A stretch of 64,000 nucleotides of DNA from Brachyspira suanatina (GCF_001049755.1 NZ_CVLB01000001.1:2174010-2238009); one strand, 5' to 3'; shown: positions 52,641-62,996, counted from the first letter of the stretch. Made by a program: numbers and translations. The notes: generated from the sequence alone by a model not told the origin.

Positions 52641-54107
52641 ATGAGTAAAAAAATTTTAGAAAAGATTAAAGAACTGCATAATCAAAGCAAGCATCAAAAA
52701 ATAATAGAGCTTATATATTCTATAGATGAAGAAGAAAGAGATTATGAAATAATTTTATTCTTCGCTAGAGCTTTAAATAATGTGCAGAATTATGATGAAG
52801 CATTAGATAATCTTATGTATATAAGAGAAGAAGGATTATTTGATCCTTTATGGTATTACAGAACAGGATATGCTTATTATCATAAAAATGAAAAAAATAC
52901 CGCTAAACAATATTTTAGTAAGGCTATAGAATTATTTGAAAATTATGACAAAAAAAATATAGAAAATTTTGAAGAAATATCAAATAATATAAAAAATTTA
53001 TATTCATTATGCTTTGAAAATGAAGATAAAGAACTTAGTTTTGTAAAAAGAGTAAAATTATTTTGGAAATGGTTTGAAGATAATGAAAAAGAAATAGATG
53101 ATATAATCAAATATAAAAATAAAGATATAATTCATTTTCTCTCTCATGGCGTAAAAATAATATCTGATAATTTAGCTTTCAATATAGGAAGGAATTATAA
53201 TTTTACTTTCAATATAGATGGTAAAAATTATTTGTTTTATCTTACACCAAGAATAATATCTGATATGCCTGAAAAATTAAAGGAAAAATGGACTTTTATG
53301 CCTTATATTCCTAGTTCTAATGGCGTAAACTTCACTATTGAAATACATAATAAAAGAATAGAAGCTCAAGATGTATTTGTGAAAATAGAATTTGATGATG
53401 AAAACGATAAATTTGATTTAGTATTTTATAATAAAGATTTAAATGATTTAGATAAAGAAGAAGCTTATAATATATTTTTTTTAATAATGGAAAATTCTAT
53501 AGGAGAAGGTTTATCAAGAGTATATATAAGATATGCTGATATAAGCAATAGAAAATTAAATAATATGCTGCTGCTTATAGAATTAGAAAAATATATTAAA
53601 AAAACATTAACTTTCCATAAAAAAAAGATTATAACAAACCCCATAGATCAATACTTAGCATATACTTCTGAACCTAAACAATCCAATACATTAAGATATG
53701 ATATAATAGCAGGAACTACATCATATTATGAAACAGTTAATGATTATTACAATGAAAATACAGATGATATAATAGAAATATCTAAATGCGGAGCAAGAGC
53801 AATATTTTTATATTATACTTATGATTATAAAAATGATGATGAATCAAGAAAAGCAATATTAAATGAAAGATACGAAATACAGGAAAGATTAGAAAAAGAA
53901 GTGCTCGCTAGCGGAAATAAAGAAGCTGATATAGGAATAGTACTAGGAGGAGCTATGGGAGTATACAATATTTATATAGATTTGATTGTTTATGATGAAA
54001 ATGAGTTCATAAAAAGAGCTAAATTACTTCTAGCCGAGTATGAAAGAAATTTCTATATATCTAAATTAAGAAAAAATTCAGATATAATAAGCATATTCGA
54101 TTTATAA
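52641..54107 (+). CDS. TPR protein with an uncharacterised C-terminal domain
   Basis: A 488-residue soluble protein. The N-terminal 120 residues are TPR-like (YEIILFFARALNNVQNYDEAL, WYYRTGYAYYHKNEKNTAK). The rest is a mixed alpha/beta domain (residues about 160-480) I cannot name, with FNFTFNIDGKNYLFYLTPR, NIGRNY and a Gly-rich IGIVLGGAMGVYNIYIDLIV near the end. There is no signal peptide. Its stop and that of the convergent fecR gene are 5 bases apart. No ribosome site stands out. The layout resembles TPR-linked toxin or immunity-type proteins, but this is speculation. Confidence 0.6.
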   Translation: MSKKILEKIKELHNQSKHQKIIELIYSIDEEERDYEIILFFARALNNVQNYDEALDNLMYIREEGLFDPLWYYRTGYAYYHKNEKNTAKQYFSKAIELFENYDKKNIENFEEISNNIKNLYSLCFENEDKELSFVKRVKLFWKWFEDNEKEIDDIIKYKNKDIIHFLSHGVKIISDNLAFNIGRNYNFTFNIDGKNYLFYLTPRIISDMPEKLKEKWTFMPYIPSSNGVNFTIEIHNKRIEAQDVFVKIEFDDENDKFDLVFYNKDLNDLDKEEAYNIFFLIMENSIGEGLSRVYIRYADISNRKLNNMLLLIELEKYIKKTLTFHKKKIITNPIDQYLAYTSEPKQSNTLRYDIIAGTTSYYETVNDYYNENTDDIIEISKCGARAIFLYYTYDYKNDDESRKAILNERYEIQERLEKEVLASGNKEADIGIVLGGAMGVYNIYIDLIVYDENEFIKRAKLLLAEYERNFYISKLRKNSDIISIFDL

Positions 54108-54112
54108 AATAA

Positions 54113-55114
54113 TTATTTAGATACTGAAGTAGTAATCATTCTTTCATCAAATTTCTTTTTTATTCTATCAAACTTTTCTCTTGATCTCATTACAGCCGAA
54201 CCCATTTTACTAATAGCTCTTTGATTTGCGGCGTATAATGTTAATGATTTTCTTGCATAAGAAGTCATCTCATTTTTCTTATCAGGATATAAATTTATTA
54301 ACTTTATTATAGTATTATAATAACCTTCATTTGCTGCTATCATTCTATAATGCTTCATTTCAAGATCATTAATCTTATTTTCTCCTTCTTCCATATTAAC
54401 TAATGAAGCAAAATTTTCATTATTATTTACATCTGATATATTTTCCATAGCTACCATTAAATTTTCTATAGTATTTATATAATCTTCTCTTGAAGCTTCC
54501 TCTCCCCTATTCAAAAATACTATAGGATCACTGTCAGCACTTTGATTTACAACTTTAGATCCGTCATCTATTGTATTAATATAAGCTTTTTTCGGATTTA
54601 ATACTTCCTTATCATTATCTGTAATAACATCAACAACACCATCATCTAGAACAACTATAGTAGAACCGTCTTCTGCAAAAGCAACATCAAAACTTGTACC
54701 CCTCACAATAGAACTAGTAGTTGCAGTGTGTATTTCAACTAAAGCTCCAGCATCTTTATTTATATTAACTTTAATGTAACCTTCTAATAAAGATAAAGAA
54801 ACTCTATTATTATCATCTTTTGAAATAGGCTTATTAACAAGAACTATAGTATTTTGAGGAACTATAATAGATCCTATTTTATCTCCTCTTCTGCTTAAAG
54901 TAAGATCAACACGAGTATTACTTGATGTTCTTAATCTATATTCACTATGTACTTCACTTCCTCTGAAAGCCCTAAGTGATTTATTTATATCAGTTCTTTC
55001 TATGAAAGCTAAACCAGATATTCCTGTCACTTTAAAAGAGATATCCTGTGATAATAAAATATTGCTAAATAATAAAGCAAATAATATTGCTGATAAAAAT
55101 ATTCTATTAAGCAT
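54113..55114 (-). CDS. Exported FecR-domain protein
   Basis: A 333-residue envelope protein with a signal peptide (FLSAILFALLFSNILLSQ) and a FecR-type beta domain (about 25-190): RLRTSSNTRVDLTLS, VSLSLLEGYIKVNI and IHTATTSSIVRGTSFDVAF, the characteristic core motif. The C-terminal third is helical and basic (KSLTLYAANQRAIS, REKFDRIKKKFDERM). Lone FecR-domain proteins with a signal peptide are not sigma-factor regulators; they are often structural or sensor proteins. A weak promoter lies at 55161. Confidence 0.85.
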   Translation of the reverse strand: MLNRIFLSAILFALLFSNILLSQDISFKVTGISGLAFIERTDINKSLRAFRGSEVHSEYRLRTSSNTRVDLTLSRRGDKIGSIIVPQNTIVLVNKPISKDDNNRVSLSLLEGYIKVNINKDAGALVEIHTATTSSIVRGTSFDVAFAEDGSTIVVLDDGVVDVITDNDKEVLNPKKAYINTIDDGSKVVNQSADSDPIVFLNRGEEASREDYINTIENLMVAMENISDVNNNENFASLVNMEEGENKINDLEMKHYRMIAANEGYYNTIIKLINLYPDKKNEMTSYARKSLTLYAANQRAISKMGSAVMRSREKFDRIKKKFDERMITTSVSK

Positions 55115-55160
55115 AAATATACTCCTTAGTTTTAATGCATAAAACTACCAAGTAATATAA

Positions 55161-55187
55161 GTGTATAATTTAGTATAAAAAAAGTCA
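55161..55187 (-). promoter_or_regulatory. Probable promoter of the fecR-type gene
   Basis: On the minus strand: TTGACT (55187-55182), 15-base spacer, TATACA (55166-55161). The short spacer makes it less certain. Confidence 0.4.
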
Positions 55188-55206
55188 ATAGTAATAAAAT
55201 TCAAAT

Positions 55207-55821
55207 TTACATATTTATATTTATATTGGGCAATGTAGGATAAGCAAATAACATATTTAAATTGAAATCTTGAACATTTAAATCTACTTCATTTTTTGTA
55301 TCAAAACATATACTTATTATATATGAATCATCCAAAATAAAAGAAGCAAAAAATAAATTATCAGCATTTCTTACCTCTCTCTCAATAAGATCAACTTCTA
55401 CAGAATTTTTTATATCAAAAATAGTTTTACCAAGCATTTTTATATATGCCTCTTTGATAGTCCATATAGTAAAAAAATCTATTTCTAGTTTATGAGTATT
55501 TTTAAGATATTCAATCTCACTTTTATAAAAATATTCTTTAGCAATAGCAAAATAATCTCTTTCCCTTATCTTCTCAGCATCTATTCCAACATTATATTCA
55601 TTGCTCATAACAACAGCAAACAATTCTGAAGTATGAGTACCATTAAAATATAAACTATTTTCATTTTTGAAGTAAGGTTTTTTATTTTCTTCTCTTTCTA
55701 TGATTAAATTATTTTTATTATAATGATTTTCAGACATAGAAAGAATCAAATTCTCTAAATTTTTTCTTGCATCTGCCCTATTCTCATTATCATTGAAACT
55801 ATACTCTAAATAAGTCATCAC
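55207..55821 (-). CDS. 4'-phosphopantetheinyl transferase (Sfp type)
   Basis: Transfers phosphopantetheine from CoA to a serine of carrier proteins (acyl or peptidyl). The 204 residues match the Sfp superfamily: substrate loop FNGTHTSELFAVVM, the metal motif VGIDAEKIRERDY and the helix motif FTIWTIKEAYIKMLG (the 'W..KEA..K..G' signature). The start is GTG 55821 or ATG 55818. No acyl-carrier or polyketide gene is nearby, so the partner is elsewhere; if there is no AcpS it could also serve fatty-acid synthesis. Confidence 0.88.
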   Translation of the reverse strand: MMTYLEYSFNDNENRADARKNLENLILSMSENHYNKNNLIIEREENKKPYFKNENSLYFNGTHTSELFAVVMSNEYNVGIDAEKIRERDYFAIAKEYFYKSEIEYLKNTHKLEIDFFTIWTIKEAYIKMLGKTIFDIKNSVEVDLIEREVRNADNLFFASFILDDSYIISICFDTKNEVDLNVQDFNLNMLFAYPTLPNININM

Positions 55822-56010
55822 AATATTACCCTATATTTAATAACAAATTATATTTTTATGAATACAGTATATATAAACAATTTTATTTTGTCAAAAATTA
55901 TATTACATAATATAATAATATATTATAAATTAGACGCTAATAAAAATACTTATTAAATTATTTTAGCAATAGCTATATTATCAAAATTGTTTTATAAAAA
56001 ATTATTAAAC

Positions 56011-59000
56011 TTATATTTTATTCTGTTTTTTTTTCAAAATATCCTGATTATCTTTACGATATTTTTCATCTATATTTTTATATGGATTAAATGAATAATC
56101 AGAGTATAAATTTATAGTTTTATATATTTCTTTAGATATAGGTAATTGTAAATAAACAGGCATATCTTTAACTATATCTTTTTCAAATTCTGTATTCCTA
56201 TCAATATATTGAACATTATTACAATCAACTAGAATTCTAAATTCATTTTCAAATTGAAAAGCATCACTTTTATAAAAGAAATCTTTAATATCATCATTAA
56301 CATTTGTAATATTTTTATTAGGATCATATTCAATATCACCTATATAATAAACAGCATTATTAACAAATCTTTCTAATATACTTTTAATCAATATTCGTTT
56401 ATTAAAAGTAATTCTAACTTTTATAATATCATCATTTTCTGTATATCCATATATTTTCCACATAGCATAAACATTATTAGTATTTACTGTTTTACTGAAA
56501 CATGATATATAAATTTTGCTATTTATATCATATAATTTTTCATTATGATCTTCATATGTATATGGATGAGAAAAAGTCATAACCCCATTTTCCATATCTT
56601 TTAAAAGATATTTAAAATATAATATTTTAGATACTTCTTCTTCATCATATGGTATTAATTCATTAACTATATCATCTATATTATTAGTATTTAATATATT
56701 ATATCCGGATGATAAATAATATACCTCATATATATCATTATTTTTTATAATTTTTACAGGTTTTATTATACTAAATAATATTGACTCTAATTTTTCTCTT
56801 ATTTCTATATTAAGTATATTTATTTCATTATATATTCTTTTGTATAATTCTCTTTCAATATTTAATTTAGCTAATATAAATATTATTTTATTCAATAATC
56901 CTATAATTAAATTTTCATTTGGTATAATTCCTTCTTCTATATATTTAGGAGATATCTTATTATGACATTTTATTAATTTATCTACAAATAAATTAAAATT
57001 AAATTTATTTTTATCTATATTAGAGAATAGATTTTCAAAAATATATCTTTCTGCTATCATATCATCATGATAGTTTTCTATATTATTAGAAATATATTCA
57101 GTAAAATAATTCCATAATGTAATATCGTTTATGATAAAACTCTGTAAATATAAAAAATTAGTATAAAACATATACTCATTAAAATTAAAATCAATATTAT
57201 TTTTTAGTTCATTATTTATATTCGAGATGATATCTTTTAAGGATTTTAATTCTTCTTCATCTGTTATATCTTTATCTTTATACTTACATATATTGCCTAT
57301 ATAATTTTTTATAGTTGCTGATATATGAGGAGAAATATTTTTAACTATTTGTATTTCTTTTTTGTATATTTTTAGTCTAATTTTATATAAAAAATCACAT
57401 ATAAATTCATTTTTATATAATTCATCATTTTGTAATAATTCTAATTGCAAATTATTTATATATTTAAAATGATAATAATTAATATATTCAAATGAATTTA
57501 TCATTTTCAATATTTCTAATTTTAAATTATTTTTATTTATAAAATCACTAATAACATCAGATACTATTGATTCTTCTTTTTTATATAATGATAATCTATA
57601 AAATTCTAATATTAATTCCGATATACTATCTTTAAATTCTATTTTTTCATTTTCTTCTAAACTATCATATATTTTTATTATACTTAATATATGATAATAC
57701 CCTTTAAACTCATCAATTAAATTAGATCTATCTATATTTTCTATAAGTTTTTTGATAATATTTATTTTACAATCTTCATTTTTATTAAAAAAATTCTCAA
57801 AATTAATTTCATTAAAAAAACTTTCAGTCCAAATACCATTATAGTCTAAATAAAAATAATTTTTGTATAATTTCACATCCCTATTATAATAATAGTATGG
57901 TATTTTTACCAAGTTATATATTAATTCCTCAGTATATTCAAAATCTATTCCTTCAAATATATTCTCTAGTCTATAATATATAAAATATAAAAAATACTTA
58001 TCTGAACATTTTACAATATTTATTAAATCAGATATGTTATTTTGATAATTATTATAATTAAAATATTCTTTTATTTTTACTTTTTCTTCATCTGTAAATT
58101 CTACTTTATTATTTCTTGGATATGAATTTAAATACAAAATATAATTATATAAATGTATTGCCCAATGTTTATCCCAATAATCATTTATATAATCTATAAT
58201 ATCTGTCATTCTTAAACCAGAATTAAAGTCTTTACTTGTTGTTAAAAAATAATATTTTATAAATGGATTAACTATTATATAATCATCTTTTAAATATTCT
58301 TCTTTTCTTTTATATTTATCAGAAATAGTATTGTACATATCAAGTGTAGTAAAATCTGCATCATTTCCTAATTTATTAATAATTTTATTAACATCTTCAA
58401 CTAATTTATCTTTATCAAAAAATAGATGTATACATTCTGTTTGATATTCAAAAGCTTCTTTTTCTTCTTTTTCCAATTTTTCTCTGAATTGACGATCTAA
58501 TATTTTCTCTTTTTTTACATTTTCTGGAATTAATTCAAATAATGGAGATCCTTCATCTATTATATTATAATAGAAAAAAATCTTCATATTTTCAGAAAAA
58601 TCATTGAACTCTTCTTTTGTTGGATTTAACGATGATAATATATTTTCATATCTTTTAGGAAATATAAATCCATGCTTTTTTATTTCATAATTTTTACAAT
58701 AATCTAAAAATGATTTTTTTACTATATCTATATAACTGCTTAAATCTATATCATTTATTATTATCTTTTCATCTTTGAAATATAAAGCTAAATATCTAAT
58801 TATTATATAAAATTGAAAACCTGAAAAAATTTTATTTATATCAATATTTCTTTTACTTAAACAATATATAATAATATCCAAATCATCAGCATAGTCATAA
58901 TTAGATATAGTTTGAAATATTTTATTTAATTTTTCTTCATCGCTTGGAAAAAATGTTTTTATTATATCAATAATATATTTTTCATTATCACATAATACAT

Positions 59001-59745
59001 CAACAATTGATTTTACCAACCTAATTACTATATTCTTATAAGGTGATTTTTTAATCAATTCTTCATTTGAAAATATTTTTATAGATGTTTTTACTAAATT
59101 ATTATATATTTGCTCATCTTTAATTATTTCTTTATTATTATTAGAATCTAATATAATAGATATTATAGTTTGTAATATACTAAACTGTCCATACACATTA
59201 AATAAATATATAGTATCTATAATTTTTTGTATATCATCTAAATCAATTAGTTTATTGTTAAAGAATTTTATTGCAAATATAGATACTACAGATTGAATAT
59301 AATAAAATGCATTTGAAAGATTTATTTTATTTATATTTTCCTTTATAAGATATAAATATTCATCGAATAAAATAGTATCATAAATACTCTCATCTAATTT
59401 CCCATTATCCGACAAAAATAATATAGTGTCTAAATGTATAAATATATTTCTTACTGTATTGAAATTAATTTTATTTACTTTATCCTTAATTGTATTTATG
59501 CAGAAATTTTCTATTGATTTAAATATTTTTATATCTTTTAAAGTTACTCCATAAAATATATACAATGATCTTAAAGGACTCTCATTATCTAAATAATTAT
59601 TAAATATATAAGTAAATAATTCTTTTTTTTCTTCATCCTTTTGTATTGCTAAATTGCATTGATCACTATTAGAGATAATATCTTTATATAAAAGTATAAT
59701 ATTCTTATCAAACTGATCTATGTAATTTTTTACGCTCATTTCCAT
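56011..59745 (-). CDS. Giant protein with a C-terminal DUF2971-like domain
   Basis: A 1244-residue soluble protein, by far the longest here, very rich in Ile, Asn, Lys, Tyr and Asp. Residues 1-1030 look like helical repeats with no domain I recognise and no membrane segments. The C-terminal region (about 1045-1180) matches the DUF2971 layout: LLKDMENGVMTFSHPYTYEDHNEKLYD (split: NGVMTFSHP and YEDHNE), then ISCFSKTVN, YAMWKIYG and FENEFRILVD. DUF2971 proteins often occur in defence or accessory loci; the role is unknown. AAGG precedes the ATG. It is monocistronic. Confidence 0.65.
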   Translation of the reverse strand: MEMSVKNYIDQFDKNIILLYKDIISNSDQCNLAIQKDEEKKELFTYIFNNYLDNESPLRSLYIFYGVTLKDIKIFKSIENFCINTIKDKVNKINFNTVRNIFIHLDTILFLSDNGKLDESIYDTILFDEYLYLIKENINKINLSNAFYYIQSVVSIFAIKFFNNKLIDLDDIQKIIDTIYLFNVYGQFSILQTIISIILDSNNNKEIIKDEQIYNNLVKTSIKIFSNEELIKKSPYKNIVIRLVKSIVDVLCDNEKYIIDIIKTFFPSDEEKLNKIFQTISNYDYADDLDIIIYCLSKRNIDINKIFSGFQFYIIIRYLALYFKDEKIIINDIDLSSYIDIVKKSFLDYCKNYEIKKHGFIFPKRYENILSSLNPTKEEFNDFSENMKIFFYYNIIDEGSPLFELIPENVKKEKILDRQFREKLEKEEKEAFEYQTECIHLFFDKDKLVEDVNKIINKLGNDADFTTLDMYNTISDKYKRKEEYLKDDYIIVNPFIKYYFLTTSKDFNSGLRMTDIIDYINDYWDKHWAIHLYNYILYLNSYPRNNKVEFTDEEKVKIKEYFNYNNYQNNISDLINIVKCSDKYFLYFIYYRLENIFEGIDFEYTEELIYNLVKIPYYYYNRDVKLYKNYFYLDYNGIWTESFFNEINFENFFNKNEDCKINIIKKLIENIDRSNLIDEFKGYYHILSIIKIYDSLEENEKIEFKDSISELILEFYRLSLYKKEESIVSDVISDFINKNNLKLEILKMINSFEYINYYHFKYINNLQLELLQNDELYKNEFICDFLYKIRLKIYKKEIQIVKNISPHISATIKNYIGNICKYKDKDITDEEELKSLKDIISNINNELKNNIDFNFNEYMFYTNFLYLQSFIINDITLWNYFTEYISNNIENYHDDMIAERYIFENLFSNIDKNKFNFNLFVDKLIKCHNKISPKYIEEGIIPNENLIIGLLNKIIFILAKLNIERELYKRIYNEINILNIEIREKLESILFSIIKPVKIIKNNDIYEVYYLSSGYNILNTNNIDDIVNELIPYDEEEVSKILYFKYLLKDMENGVMTFSHPYTYEDHNEKLYDINSKIYISCFSKTVNTNNVYAMWKIYGYTENDDIIKVRITFNKRILIKSILERFVNNAVYYIGDIEYDPNKNITNVNDDIKDFFYKSDAFQFENEFRILVDCNNVQYIDRNTEFEKDIVKDMPVYLQLPISKEIYKTINLYSDYSFNPYKNIDEKYRKDNQDILKKKQNKI

Positions 59746-59835
59746 ATATTCACCTTAAAATTATTTTGTTTTTTTATTTTAATTTAGAATATATATAATA
59801 AAACCACATATAGTTCTGATTTAACAATAAAAAAA

Positions 59836-61143
59836 CTATATAAACTTACCTATTAATGTATGGCTTTTTATCTCTGTAACTTCAGCATTGAAAATATCGC
59901 CCATATTAAGTTCTTTTTCTTTTTTCACTAAAATTATTCTGTTTTCCTTGCTTCTGCATAGATAATGCATATTATCTTTGGCTATATCATCTACCATTAC
60001 AGAAGTTTTTTTTCCTACCTGCTTTGATAATAATTTCTGGGCCAATTCTCTTTGATAATTTACAAGATTAGTAAGTCTTCTTGCTCCTGCCGATTTATCA
60101 TACTGTACATTTTTCTTAAATGCTATAGAGCCTTCTCTCTCTGAATATTTATACAGGTAAGCCTCTTCAAAACCAATATTCTCAAGTAAATTTAATGTTT
60201 CTTGATACTCATCTTCTGTTTCATCAGCATAACCTACTATTATATCAGTAGAAATAGGAAAATCATCAGCATAATCTCTTAAATATGATACTTTTTTTAC
60301 ATATTCTTCTTTAGTGTATTTTCTATTCATTAAATTTAATATTCTATCCGAACCGCTTTGAAAAGGTAAATGTATATGCTTACATAAACTATTCAAATTC
60401 CATATAGCATCAGCCAAATCTTTATCAAAATCTTTAGGGTGAGAAGTTAAAAACCTTATCCAAACCTTATCTTTAGACTTTTCATCAATAACTTTGTCTA
60501 ATTTGTATAATAATTCTGTAAAGTTAATCTCATTATCAATATCAAGCCCATAGGAATTAACATTCTGCCCAAGTAAAGTTATCTCTTTAGCTCCGTCATC
60601 TATTAATCTTTTAAGTTCTTCTATTATTTCGCCTGATTTTCTACTTACCATCTTTCCTCTGGTATGAGGCACTATACAGTAAGTACACCAATTATTACAG
60701 CCATGTGATATTGGTATAAATGCTTTATGAGGCTTATCTTCATCTACATAAGATTTATTAAATATATAATTATCATTAAATTTTCTTACAAAAACTTCCT
60801 CATCCTTCAAATAATCTATAATATTAACTTCATTATATACATCAAATATCTTATCAACACCAAGTTTCTCAAGATGTTCTTTGGAAGTTTGAGCCATACA
60901 GCCCATAATTATTATTTTTGTGTCTTTTTTATTCTTTTTTCTATTTGCATTGAATAATTTAACTCTTGAAAACACTCTCTCTTCGGCATGAGCTCTTACA
61001 CTGCATGTATTTATTATGATATTATCAGCATTTTCATGATTTTCTGTTTGTATAAAGCCTTCCTGCATAAGCGAATTTATTAAACTATTAGAATCCGCCT
61101 TATTCATTTGGCATCCGTAATTTTCTAGGTAAAAATTCTTCAT
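59836..61143 (-). CDS. miaB: tRNA-2-methylthio-N6-dimethylallyladenosine synthase
   Basis: Radical-SAM methylthiotransferase that modifies A37 of tRNAs reading U-starting codons, improving decoding. The 435 residues show the N-terminal UPF0004 domain with cluster cysteines in NYGCQMN (Cys10), INTCSVRAHAEERV and MGCMAQ, the radical-SAM motif CNNWCTYCIVPHTRG, GQNVNSYG, and a C-terminal TRAM domain. All catalytic cysteines are present. coaD lies 17 bases upstream on the same strand, so they share an operon. Confidence 0.96.
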   Translation of the reverse strand: MKNFYLENYGCQMNKADSNSLINSLMQEGFIQTENHENADNIIINTCSVRAHAEERVFSRVKLFNANRKKNKKDTKIIIMGCMAQTSKEHLEKLGVDKIFDVYNEVNIIDYLKDEEVFVRKFNDNYIFNKSYVDEDKPHKAFIPISHGCNNWCTYCIVPHTRGKMVSRKSGEIIEELKRLIDDGAKEITLLGQNVNSYGLDIDNEINFTELLYKLDKVIDEKSKDKVWIRFLTSHPKDFDKDLADAIWNLNSLCKHIHLPFQSGSDRILNLMNRKYTKEEYVKKVSYLRDYADDFPISTDIIVGYADETEDEYQETLNLLENIGFEEAYLYKYSEREGSIAFKKNVQYDKSAGARRLTNLVNYQRELAQKLLSKQVGKKTSVMVDDIAKDNMHYLCRSKENRIILVKKEKELNMGDIFNAEVTEIKSHTLIGKFI

Positions 61144-61159
61144 GTTCTAATCTTTATTA

Positions 61160-61648
61160 TTATTTTTTTATGAATTTGGATTTTATGTCTTCAACTATTA
61201 TTTCCGGCACTAATCCGTCTATAGGTCCATTAAATTTAAGTATTTCCTTTATTAAAGAAGAACTTACATAAGCATAATGTTCTGATGTATGTAAAAATAT
61301 AGTATCCATCTCTGGATATAATAATTTATTCATTCTAGACATTCTTAATTCATAGTATAAATCTTCACTGTCTCTGATACCTCTGGCCAATACCTTTATA
61401 TCGTTCTGCTTCATATACTCTGTTACAAGTCCGGATATAGATACAATTTCTATAGTATCATTATCCCCTATTACTTTTTTAATCATATTCTTTCTTTCTT
61501 CTATACTAAAAGTAGGAGATTTATCCAAATTAACAGCTACAGATATATAAACCTTATTGAAAATATCAGCAAGTCTGTAAAGAACATCGAGATGTCCTAA
61601 TGTAAAAGGGTCAAAAGTACCCGGAAATATTACTTTTCCATTTTTCAT
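61160..61648 (-). CDS. coaD: Phosphopantetheine adenylyltransferase
   Basis: Penultimate step of coenzyme A synthesis: adenylates 4'-phosphopantetheine to dephospho-CoA. Starting at ATG 61648 gives 162 residues, the usual length; upstream in-frame codons would add a hydrophobic stretch unlike the family. Motifs: [15 protein letters not shown] (nucleotide-binding T.GH), [16 protein letters not shown] and [12 protein letters not shown]. The neighbour miaB follows after 16 bases. Confidence 0.96.
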   Translation of the reverse strand: MKNGKVIFPGTFDPFTLGHLDVLYRLADIFNKVYISVAVNLDKSPTFSIEERKNMIKKVIGDNDTIEIVSISGLVTEYMKQNDIKVLARGIRDSEDLYYELRMSRMNKLLYPEMDTIFLHTSEHYAYVSSSLIKEILKFNGPIDGLVPEIIVEDIKSKFIKK

Positions 61649-61832
61649 AATGATAAAGTATATACAAAATTGATATAATATCAATATAAAAAATAACATT
61701 TATTTCAATACTTCAACAATTTATACATAAATATAGTATTTTTATGTTTTATAATAAAAAATAGAAAAAAAATAAATATTTTTTATATTATATGTTATAA
61801 TTTAAAGAATAAATATTCATTAGGAGTTATTT

Positions 61833-62246
61833 ATGGCTCATGTTAATAAAACTGAAATAAGAGTGATATATGCAGATACTGATCAAATGGGAGTTGTTTA
61901 TCATTCAAACTATTTAAGATATTTTGAGATAGGAAGGACAGAGCTTTTAAGAGAATTAGGCATTTCATATAAAGATATGGAAGAAAAATATGATATAATG
62001 CTTCCTGTGAAAGAGGCTTTTGTAGATTATAAAATTTCTATAAAATATGATGATGTTATAGTAGTTTATACTAGTGTTGAAAAGTTGAAAAATGTATCAT
62101 TAAAACTAAAATATGAAATAAGAAGCAAAGAAGATGAACAAATATTATACTCTACAGGTTATACACTTCACCCTTTCGTAAATAAAAAAGGACAAATAGT
62201 AAAACCTGATGAATATCTGTACAATATAATGGCTAAAGGTAAATAA
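61833..62246 (+). CDS. Acyl-CoA thioesterase, YbgC/4-hydroxybenzoyl-CoA type
   Basis: Hot-dog-fold thioesterase of 137 residues. The catalytic-site motif is YADTDQMGVVYHSNYLRYFE, with Asp17, as in the YbgC family, followed by GRTELLRELG. YbgC-type enzymes hydrolyse short- or medium-chain acyl-CoA or work with ACP and phospholipids. TAGGAG precedes the ATG. The next gene starts 3 bases after its stop. Confidence 0.92.
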   Translation: MAHVNKTEIRVIYADTDQMGVVYHSNYLRYFEIGRTELLRELGISYKDMEEKYDIMLPVKEAFVDYKISIKYDDVIVVYTSVEKLKNVSLKLKYEIRSKEDEQILYSTGYTLHPFVNKKGQIVKPDEYLYNIMAKGK

Positions 62247-62249
62247 TAT

Positions 62250-62555
62250 ATGAGCTGGCTGAATGTTATATTAACTGTTTTGTCATCTGCTAATATGGTT
62301 GGTGATTTGGTAAAAACAACAACTATGGAAAGCAGAACAAAGAAACTGTATAGTAAATTAGATGAAAAAGAAAAAGAAATAATAGAAAAAGTGGAATCTA
62401 AAACAAAAAAAGAATTTCAATATATATATTCAGAGATAAATTCTTTAAAAATAGTAGTAAGATTCTTATTTTTCATTTCTTTAATATTATTAATTTTATT
62501 TATCATTTCATTGATATTTATAATTTTTGTTTTAAAATATAAAAATGTAATTTAA
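62250..62555 (+). CDS. Small membrane protein with a coiled coil
   Basis: A 101-residue protein of unknown function. The N-terminal half is a charged coiled coil (KLYSKLDEKEKEIIEKVESK), and the C-terminal third is a single membrane helix (VVRFLFFISLILLILFIISL). The organisation, between a thioesterase and the ATP synthase epsilon-like gene with 3- and 15-base gaps, makes it part of a short operon. Confidence 0.65.
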   Translation: MSWLNVILTVLSSANMVGDLVKTTTMESRTKKLYSKLDEKEKEIIEKVESKTKKEFQYIYSEINSLKIVVRFLFFISLILLILFIISLIFIIFVLKYKNVI

Positions 62556-62570
62556 TTTTGAGGGTTTTAT

Positions 62571-62996
62571 ATGGCTACTACTGCGGTAAAAAAAAATAAA
62601 AAAGCTTTAACTTGCTCAGTAATTACAAGAAGCGGTCCTATATTAAGATCTATAAAGATAGATCATGTAGAAATACCTTCGCATGATGGTTATGTTTCAA
62701 TACATTTGGATCATTGCCCATATATAGTAAGAATAGGTTATGGTGAACTCAAGATATATAATGAAGATAATAAACTTATAAACATGTATGTGGAAGATGG
62801 TATAGCTGAAGTTACCAATAATGTTATAGGTATATTAGTAGAAACTGCTTTATATCCTAAAGATATTGATGCTGCTATGTTAAAAGATGAAATAAACAAA
62901 TTATCTACTCAAATGGTTATTAATGCTGAAGAAGCAAGAAGAAATCATGAAAAAATAGCCAAACTTAATAAACAAATAGAAATTTCTTCTAAATAA
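62571..62996 (+). CDS. atpC: F-type ATP synthase epsilon subunit-like protein
   Basis: A 141-residue protein resembling the epsilon subunit of F1 ATPase: the beta domain shows IPSHDGYVSIHLDHCPYIVR (consensus 'lPg.eG..gIl..H.p'), then NMYVEDGIAEVTNNVIGILV, and a helical hairpin (EINKLSTQM, EEARRNHEKIAKLNKQI). Normally it follows atpD in the atp operon; here the neighbours are a thioesterase, a small membrane protein and an acidic repeat protein, and no other atp gene is in the window. It could serve a distant F-ATPase or have a different role. Confidence 0.75.
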   Translation: MATTAVKKNKKALTCSVITRSGPILRSIKIDHVEIPSHDGYVSIHLDHCPYIVRIGYGELKIYNEDNKLINMYVEDGIAEVTNNVIGILVETALYPKDIDAAMLKDEINKLSTQMVINAEEARRNHEKIAKLNKQIEISSK

